NCBI GenBank assembly: GCA_965230635.1
Contig: CBDDLJ010000019.1
Span: 102,674 to 166,673, forward strand
DNA: 64,000 bases
From: CBDDLJ01 sp965230635
GTDB lineage: Bacteria; Pseudomonadota; Gammaproteobacteria; UBA1113
Direction: 5' to 3'
Part shown: in pieces, positions 24,701 to 31,200 of the stretch
How the letters are laid out: every line of letters starts with the position of its first letter
Numbering within the stretch: the first letter of the stretch is position 1
Translations under genes and position numbers: made by a program
Notes under the pieces: generated by a model
Database searches by the model: none
Seen by the model: the letters and a program-made list of their open reading frames with translations, nothing else
Told to the model about the DNA's origin: nothing

Positions 24701-25758
24701 ATTGGTCATCCACCCCAGAATGGGAGGCGGCGGTATGGGCATTCCTTCGAGATGAGCAAGAGCATGGATATGTTCGCGTCGAGCTGGCGATTGGCGCTGT
24801 TGCGCATGGGTCATCCACCCCAGAATGGGAGGAGGTGGTATTGGCGCTCCTTCGGAATGAGCAAGTGGCTAGGGGTGCTCGCGTCGAGCTGGCGGACGGC
24901 GTCGTTGCGCATTGGCCACTCACTCTAGAATGGGTGGCGGCGGTATGGGTGTTGCTTCGGGATGAGCAAGTGGATAGAGATGTTTGCGGCAAGTTGGCGA
25001 TTGGCGCTGTTGCGCATTGGTCACCCACCCCAGAATTGGAGGAGGCGGTATTGGCGTTACTTCGGGATGAGCAAATGGGTAGCCGTGTTCGCAGCAAGCT
25101 GTTGAGGAGAACCGGTGCGCATTGGCTATCCACCTCAGAATGGGTCGAGGCGGTATTGGCGCTTCTTCGGGATGAGCAAGTGGATGTAGATGTTCGCTGC
25201 GAGCTGGCAAGTGGCGCCGGTGCACATTGGTCACCGACCCCAGAATGGATGAAGGCGGTATTGGGGTTCCTTCGGGATAAGAAAGCAAATAAATATGTTC
25301 GCTACGAGCTGATGAGAAGCGTAATTCAACAATGGTCCAAGTGGCCAAATAAAGTCCAAGCCTTTCTAGGCATTTTATTTGTCAAAAACAGTTATAGGCG
25401 TTACCTATCTTGGTGCGCTGATATCCCCGTGCATTTACTATTGCCTTTATATAAGAAAACCCATAATAAGGGTCGCCAGTATATTAGGGAGCAATTAGTA
25501 AAACATCGTGTAGTAGTGTATAAGCAAGCAGGTACTGTATTGGTGAGGCAAGCGGGGAAAACCGAATGCCTCGAATTATCACAATCGACTATTCAGCAAA
25601 TTAAACAAGACTTTAAATCTTATCGCTTGACATTTGATGTTCCAGTAAGTGCTTTATTCCGGCAGAGGTTTTTTGCAACATCTAGAACGACGAATACTTC
25701 ATCTTCCCAGCGTACTAAAGGAAAACAAACTCGCAGAGAAGAATGCACGATCACATAA
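21730..25758 (+). CDS. Ankyrin-NACHT-HEAT giant protein copy 1, C-terminal part (NACHT and HEAT-like repeats)
   Basis: The frame opens at GTG 21730, overlapping the N-terminal part by 65 bases, and runs 1342 residues. It still holds most of Walker A (AGVGKTT, residues 3-9), Walker B LLLFDGLDELP (near residue 97) and LVTTRPYAVGKLP after it, as in NACHT/STAND NTPases. The helical post-NACHT region then contains FEFLHLSFQEFLAANVIA. Residues 476-1210 are 21 tandem 35-residue HEAT-like repeats, followed by a conserved C-terminal region of about 130 residues. No convincing ribosome binding site precedes 21730, so this is probably the displaced second half of one gene. By analogy with bacterial NACHT and NLR proteins the repeats would be the sensor. 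Confidence 0.7.
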   Translation: MRAGVGKTTLMDYLAYQWALFKKGEGETGLWSTFETVLMVRCRDLYPEALKLEVKEKSLANLLRCACWGQLDISLEASRQLLAILKKKPDKSLLLFDGLDELPEPKQAYWHDLLVQLFQLPFKKLVTTRPYAVGKLPQWISHEGLVEISGFTDSNVAVYFEKVLGQSNETEEFIQSVKKNPDLWAITHIPIHAYLLKSWWVTTGSQAGGAPLATLSISDLYRSLIVDVCRRYLAKISELNDSELISDDVVLNDPRVHRLLDTLGRWAFEGLRQNSAQLPMSWLNGIQDSDEKPTLLSTSQCEQLEVGYLKKVGLLKEVGSHIGAQQRFEFLHLSFQEFLAANVIAVTLRQGEKAEKTHLTQVIHWYKYDLNFTLVWPSVAGLLRRYPTALNNFLLILITGPKDWVGFVEADLLMRCLEASLPSRTDTKVLGLQQQALLRAVKQRIKWFNKLPQAWQKATVKILSMCPRLICLNADAVWAFLWDEEVDSVVRAKLASSAVAYCSPTPEWEAAVCAFLWDEQVDENVRDELAICAVAHWLPTPALVEAVLAFLRDEKVAAVVRVKLASSAVAHWLPTPEWVEAVLALLRDEQVDGDVRAELVIGAVAHWSPTPEWVAAALAFLQDKKVNGGARGELARSIVAHWSPTPALMEAVLAFLRDEKLPIFTRGQLTRGAVAHWLPTPEWVAAVCAFFRDEKVVSVVRAELASSAVVHWLPTPALMEAVCAFLQDEQVDGDVRGELAISAVAHWRPTPEWVEAVCAFLRDEQVDSVVRGELARSIVVHWLPTPALMEAVCVFLRDEQVGGYVREALAISAVAHWRPTPEWVEAVCAFLRDEQVDSGVRGELASSAVAYWSPTPALMAAVWVFLRDEQVDGYVRVELAIDAVAHWSSTPELEEVVLAFLRDEQVDGYVRGELARSAAAYWSSTPEWEAAVLAFLRDEQVDRYVRVELAIGVIAHWPPTPESETAVWAFLRDEKLPIFTRGQLARSAVAYWSSTPEWEAAVWAFLRDEQEHGYVRVELAIGAVAHGSSTPEWEEVVLALLRNEQVARGARVELADGVVAHWPLTLEWVAAVWVLLRDEQVDRDVCGKLAIGAVAHWSPTPELEEAVLALLRDEQMGSRVRSKLLRRTGAHWLSTSEWVEAVLALLRDEQVDVDVRCELASGAGAHWSPTPEWMKAVLGFLRDKKANKYVRYELMRSVIQQWSKWPNKVQAFLGILFVKNSYRRYLSWCADIPVHLLLPLYKKTHNKGRQYIREQLVKHRVVVYKQAGTVLVRQAGKTECLELSQSTIQQIKQDFKSYRLTFDVPVSALFRQRFFATSRTTNTSSSQRTKGKQTRREECTIT
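23155..25359 (+). repeat. Array of 21 HEAT-like 35-residue repeats (105-bp period), copy 1
   Basis: The unit is AVxAFLRDEQVDxxVRxELA followed by xxAVAHWSPTPEWVE, repeated 21 times with no length change; the last unit is divergent. Framework positions are nearly constant, while positions 12-14, 17-18, 21-24, 28 and 32-35 vary. Two units (6 and 15) share the odd sequence EKLPIFTRGQL, nine units apart. Confidence 0.9.
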
Positions 25759-26018
25759 TCTGTTAGATGGCTATTTGTTTAGAGAATAGGTCACTGTCCA
25801 ACGAGGTGATCAGCTTATATTGGTAAACAGGTTATCGAGTGTCACAGCTGGCCTAGTAAATTAGCCAATATTTATGATTATATTGTAACAGGCAGTATTA
25901 TGCATAATAGTTTTACTAGACAAGCAATTTGTTAGATCGGCTAATTTCCCTTGAACATGATAGTACCACTTAATGGTCAAACCAATTTGCACATTAACAA
26001 AACAAAGTAATTTAACCG
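25759..26018. other. Intergenic DNA between the two NACHT units
   Basis: The first 44 bases after the stop belong to the duplicated unit. The remaining stretch is AT-rich and has no coding potential or clear terminator that I can see. Copy 2's candidate promoter follows at 26019. Confidence 0.5.
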
Positions 26019-26047
26019 TTGACATTGGCCATAAAAACTGGATAGTA
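26019..26047 (+). promoter_or_regulatory. Candidate promoter of NACHT copy 2
   Basis: TTGACA (26019-26024), a 17-base spacer and ATAGTA (26042-26047). It would give a leader of just over 100 bases to the ATG at 26161. The block is shared with copy 1. Confidence 0.45.
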
Positions 26048-26160
26048 GTCATAAATGATGAGAAAAGAAGGTTGTTAAAAAAACCATTTTTTCGTGTGAT
26101 TGATGCGCTACAGTAGTGTGTTTATTGGTCAGAATGGGTAAACCAACAAGGGAGTGAGAC

Positions 26161-28143
26161 ATGACAAACACGGCAAAAGAAGAAAATGTTGTAGAAGGTG
26201 CAGGGTTAACCGATAGTACCCGCAAAATCCAGGAAGAATTGGCGAAAGGGGAAAGTACGTTGCCGGCAGAAAGCACTACTTATGACGAGCCACCTTTCAC
26301 CACAGTTGACCGTTTATTAGCCGAATACAATCAAGAGGATGAGCAAATCGCTGAACAGTTTCCTCACTATAAAAGCAAACTAGTGGCGGTGATGTGTGCA
26401 GCAAGCAAAAAATTACCACATGACGATGCAGACAGTGCGAAAGCGTTATTAGGCTTAATCGATAGTGGTGATAGTAAGGTTATCAAAAAGTTAGTCGAGC
26501 GATTGCGTGCTAATTTAGCCGACACCTCGCATAACAATTGGGAGGCAATGTATTTGTCGATAGCAACGTTTGCGCATCATGTGCCAAGTGAGTTGCTTGG
26601 GCATGATGATGCGTATCAGTTATTAGCGGCATTATCTGCTCGGATCAAAGGGATGTTAGCGTCAGAGCCGACCTTGTTGTTACCGGCGATCTATGCGGTG
26701 CATTTACTGATATTAAAGCTGCTTGCCGCGGGTGTCACGCATATTACTGAAGAGAAGCGAGCGACGATTCAATCGCAGTTATCTGCGGTGAGGGAGACCG
26801 TGAGTGAGTTAGTCAAGATAGCCAAAGAGAGTGAGCCACATTACCGTTTTTACCAGAAAATAGGTCGTATATTGTCGTCGAAGTCATCCAAAGAGACAGC
26901 AAATGATGAGCCTTTATCGCACTATCATACAGCAATGTTGACGACGATTAAAACATTGTTATCCAGCAGTGAGCAGTTATTTGATAAGGGAATATTAAAG
27001 ACAGAAAGCAAACGTAGCAAGCGAATAAGGCGCATGAAAGAAAGTGGATTATTTGTCTTTCAATTAGCTCGTTGTGTTACGTCGTGGTACGGGACGGTGC
27101 AGAGCGTGGGGTTATCGGCGGCGTCATCGATTGCCTCAACGTGGCAATGTTTGAACACAGGGCGGCAACTGGTGTCACCGTTGGTAGCGCAGGCGAGAAC
27201 CTATCTCATCGGCCCTAGCCAGGAAGCGCGTTTAATTGCATTTTTGCACGAGTGGCATCAGGCAGAAAGTAGTGTAGCCCGATTAGATTTGTTAGAGAGT
27301 GATAGGACAAAAGCGAGCGAAGATTACGGTTACGTGTATGGCATGGTAGCATTGCTGCGCTGGATTGACGATGAAAACGATGAAGCGGCATTGTCATCGG
27401 CGATACAGACGTGCATGGTTGCGTATTTTGATGCTATCAACGATAAAACAGTGCCTGAACAACAGCAATTATATGACGCTATTTTAGATTGGATCGTTTC
27501 TAAGGTGAAAGATAAACCACCCTATGAGTGGCCTGCCGTGTTTATGCGTGGTGCCATCCCACAAGCGATACAGGATTATCAGCCTAGTGACAATGCAACA
27601 GTACCTAGCCAGCCTTTGGATTGTTTAGCCAAGGCGTGGTATCAACAGTTTCCGCATGATAAAGCTATTCAAGATGCAAGTCATCGAGAAACAGTGTCGC
27701 CAGAGCGATGGACGTTATTGAAAAAAGACATTGACCAATCACCGGAGAAGCAATCGCCTTGGGGCGCCTATTGCTTCGCGCAGCTATGTGCACGATACGA
27801 TGTGGATAGCCAACAAGGCAGTCGTGTGGTAACAACAGATGAAGCGATTGTGGAAATGCGGCAAACGCTTAAAAGTATGGGTTGTGCGAGTTATAAAAAT
27901 ATTCCTGATGAACAATTGGCACGTTTATTAATACTGGATGAAGTAGAGCGAAAACGGATTTTGCAAATGATTAGCGATTTTAAACCTAAACACATTTATG
28001 CATCAGGAAAGAGTAAGATAACGATTGTTCAACAACTGGAAAATGTGTTGAACCGTGAAATCCATAATACAGTGCCAGTGGAACATGTTGATAGGGCATC
28101 GACGTCTACGTCGTCAGCATCCTCATCACTTGGAAAAAAGTAG
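26161..28143 (+). CDS. Ankyrin-NACHT-HEAT giant protein copy 2, N-terminal part (stops at a slippery site)
   Basis: This frame encodes 660 residues: the helical N-terminal region of unknown family, strongly alike to copy 1, ending in a Ser/Thr-rich linker. It stops at TAG 28141-28143, immediately after the heptamer A-AAA-AAG. The minus-one frame from 28140 is open for 1774 further codons through ankyrin, NACHT and repeats, giving 2434 residues if joined. The segment contains no known catalytic motif. It may function as a separate short product plus a fused long product if frameshifting occurs, or be the front half of a broken gene. Confidence 0.72.
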   Translation: MTNTAKEENVVEGAGLTDSTRKIQEELAKGESTLPAESTTYDEPPFTTVDRLLAEYNQEDEQIAEQFPHYKSKLVAVMCAASKKLPHDDADSAKALLGLIDSGDSKVIKKLVERLRANLADTSHNNWEAMYLSIATFAHHVPSELLGHDDAYQLLAALSARIKGMLASEPTLLLPAIYAVHLLILKLLAAGVTHITEEKRATIQSQLSAVRETVSELVKIAKESEPHYRFYQKIGRILSSKSSKETANDEPLSHYHTAMLTTIKTLLSSSEQLFDKGILKTESKRSKRIRRMKESGLFVFQLARCVTSWYGTVQSVGLSAASSIASTWQCLNTGRQLVSPLVAQARTYLIGPSQEARLIAFLHEWHQAESSVARLDLLESDRTKASEDYGYVYGMVALLRWIDDENDEAALSSAIQTCMVAYFDAINDKTVPEQQQLYDAILDWIVSKVKDKPPYEWPAVFMRGAIPQAIQDYQPSDNATVPSQPLDCLAKAWYQQFPHDKAIQDASHRETVSPERWTLLKKDIDQSPEKQSPWGAYCFAQLCARYDVDSQQGSRVVTTDEAIVEMRQTLKSMGCASYKNIPDEQLARLLILDEVERKRILQMISDFKPKHIYASGKSKITIVQQLENVLNREIHNTVPVEHVDRASTSTSSASSSLGKK

Positions 28144-28166
28144 TTACCCTATCAAACGAGAGGGTA
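28134..28166 (+). promoter_or_regulatory. Candidate programmed -1 ribosomal frameshift signal
   Basis: The in-frame heptamer A-AAA-AAG (28134-28140) is the strongest known bacterial -1 slippery sequence, used in E. coli dnaX and many IS elements. TAG follows at once. A hairpin of TACCCT (28145-28150) with AGGGTA (28161-28166) starts 4 bases after the heptamer. A -1 shift joins the two long open frames of copy 2. A lost A in a homopolymer would look the same. Confidence 0.45.
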
Positions 28167-28217
28167 GGGCATGAACAAGAACCTCAAACAATAACAAGCG
28201 ATAATGATGATTGCCTC

Positions 28218-31200
28218 ATGTATGGTGAGGCAACATCCCAGTTACCGGTGACGCTATCGCTACCACCCATAGAAGCGTCTCATCATGCGCGGGTCAACAT
28301 CAAAGTGAGCATAAAAGATTCCTTTAATGTGTCTACCCGCGGCACAAGCTTTGTGCTACCCGAATTATCGGTGTTAACAACTCATTTAGTGTCCTTAAGG
28401 GAAACGCATTTATCACAAGACGATGTGAATATTTTGCTTGATATTGCTAAGACGTGCCAACAGCATGATTATGTTGTTCATGCAGTCTGTCTTTATGCAC
28501 TGCTCTATCGCGCCAAGGAGCAAAATGCCCATCATGATACGCACGCGCTACTATTTTATGAAACACAATTAACCCCCTTACTCAATCAGCCACCTTGTGC
28601 AAGTAAGCAGATTGCCTTTCAGTTGGCGCAAGGGACGTTTCATCAACCGGTCGCGATACAGGCATCGGATACGTGGTTTGATGTCGGGTTACACTTTCAA
28701 CAAAGTGCATTACTGCATTATTTGCTTTGTCACGGCGAGTTGCCGCAAGCGTTTAATAGTGCATCGACGGAGAAAGAGACCGGTGACGGTAGGGTAGTGG
28801 TGACAGATGAAACCGTGCTGCATCGATTGTGTCGCTCAGGTATCAGCGATGTCTCCCTCTATCAGCGCTGCATAAAAATGTGGCCACAGGCACTGAGTGC
28901 TCAGACAGTGGATGGTCATTTGCCTGTGCATCACGCGGCATGTTTTGCCAATCAGGATGTATTTGAGTATGTGGCTAAAAAGACAATAAAAGCAACAGCC
29001 TGTGTGCAGACGGATAGTCAAGGTAATCGCTTGCTGCACTTAGCTGCCATGTCTGCAAATACCGAGGTGGTGAATGTATTGCTACGACAAGCAGATATTG
29101 AGGTAAATGCACGCAATGCGGATAACGGTACACCGTTACATTGTGCTGCATTAGGCCGGCAGTTGGCACAAGGCAGAACTTTGTCGGATTATGCGGCGGT
29201 ATTCAATAGTTTACTCGTACAAGGGGCAAATCCGGTGGCGGTGGATAATCATCAAAACACTGCCAAGGATATCATCCGGCTTTCGGGGAATGTCACGTTA
29301 TTGGCAGCTTTTGATAAGGTGCTCAACTGTACAGCGCCAGAGCGATTATGGCAATATTGGCAGACTGCGACGATGTCGTACTATACAAAAGAGACATTTA
29401 TCAACAAACGACTCTTTAATGACGATTATTTTTCACTGGTGAATTATTTTGTCAATCTTCAGGTAGTAAAAAAACAGGACGATACAACACAGGAGCAACA
29501 ACCTAGCGACGACAAGCCGAGCTATCAACCCTTACGAGAGCGTGACAGGTTAGTGGGAGAAAAAGAAACAGTTGAGTTGGCTGATTTGTTTCAACCGTCA
29601 ACGTATCAAGAGAAGGAGGGAGAGACTTTATCATCTATCAATACGGTAGTGTTATCGGGTGCGGCAGGTGTTGGCAAGACGACGTTGATGGATTATCTGG
29701 CGTATCAGTGGGCGCTATCTAAACAAGGGCAAGGTGAAGTGGGATTATGGTCGTCATTTGATACGGTATTAATGGTGCGTTGTCGCGACTTGCATGCTGA
29801 GCAGATAGGGGCTGATGTTAACACGATTACGCAGTTATTACATCGTGCCTGCTGGGGTTCATTTAGATTATCTGTCGATGATGCGGCGTCAGTGCTTGCC
29901 AAGCTTGAACAATCTCCGGATAAATGCTTATTGTTGCTTGATGGCTTAGATGAGTTGCCCGAGCCCAAGGACGCGTGTTGGCGTGATGTGCTGGTACAAT
30001 TATTTGAATTACCATTTAAGAAATTGGTGACCAGCCGGCCGTATGCGGTAGGGAAGTTACCGGATTGGATAAGCCATGAGGGATTAGTTGAAATCAGTGG
30101 TTTTACCGATAGCAATGTGGCGGTGTATTTTGAAAAAGTGCTGGGGCAATCGAATGAAACTGAGGAATTTATTCAGGCAGTCAAAAAGAATCCGGACCTT
30201 TGGGCAATTACCCATATTCCCATTCATGCGTATTTATTAAAAAGCTGGTGGGTCACCACGGGTTCACAAGCGGGAGGTGCTCCGTTAGCCACATTATCAA
30301 TCAGTGATTTGTATCGTTCATTGATAGTGGATGTGTGTCGGCGTTATTTGGCGAAAAAAAGTGAATTAAATGATAGTGAATTGATATCTGATGACGTGGT
30401 ACTGAATGACCCGCGTGTCCATCGTTTGTTAGACACATTGGGGCGTTGGGCTTTTGAGGGATTACGGCAGAATAGTGTACAATTACCGATGAGTTGGCTA
30501 AACGGCATTCAGGGCAGTGATGAAAAGCCCACGCTGTTATCGACGAGTCAATGCGAACAGCTCGAGATGGATTATTTAAAAAAAGTGGGATTATTGAAGG
30601 AAGTCGGTAGTCACCACATCAGCGCACAACAGCGCTTTGAATTTCTCCATTTATCGTTTCAAGAGTTTCTAGCGGCAAACGTGATAGCGGTGACGTTGAG
30701 ACAAGGTGAAAAGGCAGAAAAAACACACTTAAAGCAAGTTATCCATCGATATAAATATGACCTCAACTTCACCTTAGTGTGGCCATCGGTAGCGGGATTG
30801 CTGAGGCGGTATCCGACAGCATTAAATGATTTTCTGTCGATTTTAGTCACCGGTCCCAAAGATTGGGTGGGTTTTGTTGAGGCTGATTTGCTGATGCGTT
30901 GTTTGGAGTCAAGCTTGCCCGCTAGTCCCGACACAAAGGCGCTCGGCTTAGCACAGCGAGCTTTGTTGCGGATGGTTAAACAACGTATAAAACGGTTTAA
31001 CAAGCTGCCATACGCATGGCAGGGGGCTACAATAGAAACCTTGTCCATGTGTCCTAGATTCATTCGCTTGAATGCCGATACGATATTGGTGTTACTTCGG
31101 GATGAGCAAGTGGATGAAGATGTTCGCGGCGAGCTAGCGAGGAGCGCCGGTGCGCATTACTCACCCACCCCAGAATTGGCGGAAGTGGTATTGGCGTTCC

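Larger units (their letters stand above)
18319..25802 (+). repeat. Tandemly duplicated NACHT unit, copy 1
   Basis: Sequence from the candidate promoter through the gene to TGTCCAAC after its stop corresponds, block by block, to 26019-33508. Most of the unit is nearly identical. Differences cluster in two small in-frame deletions near the N-terminus (relative to copy 2), a linker near 20.17-20.3 kb, a segment of the NACHT domain, and the order and number of C-terminal repeats. Confidence 0.85.

Noticed and set aside
24332..24928. Second sense-strand frame with repeated MSKWMDMFASSWR-type units
   Set aside because: Same cause: an out-of-frame reading of the 105-base repeats, with no ribosome binding site and no independent conservation visible.
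23907..25133. Long antisense open frame (over 400 codons) opposite the copy 1 repeat array, and a 584-codon one opposite copy 2 (31157-32911)
   Set aside because: The 105-base repeat period is a multiple of three and the units share codon use, so any frame that is open in one unit stays open in all. The product is a low-complexity repeat of Ser, Arg, Ala and Thr with no start signal. It is a shadow of the sense gene.
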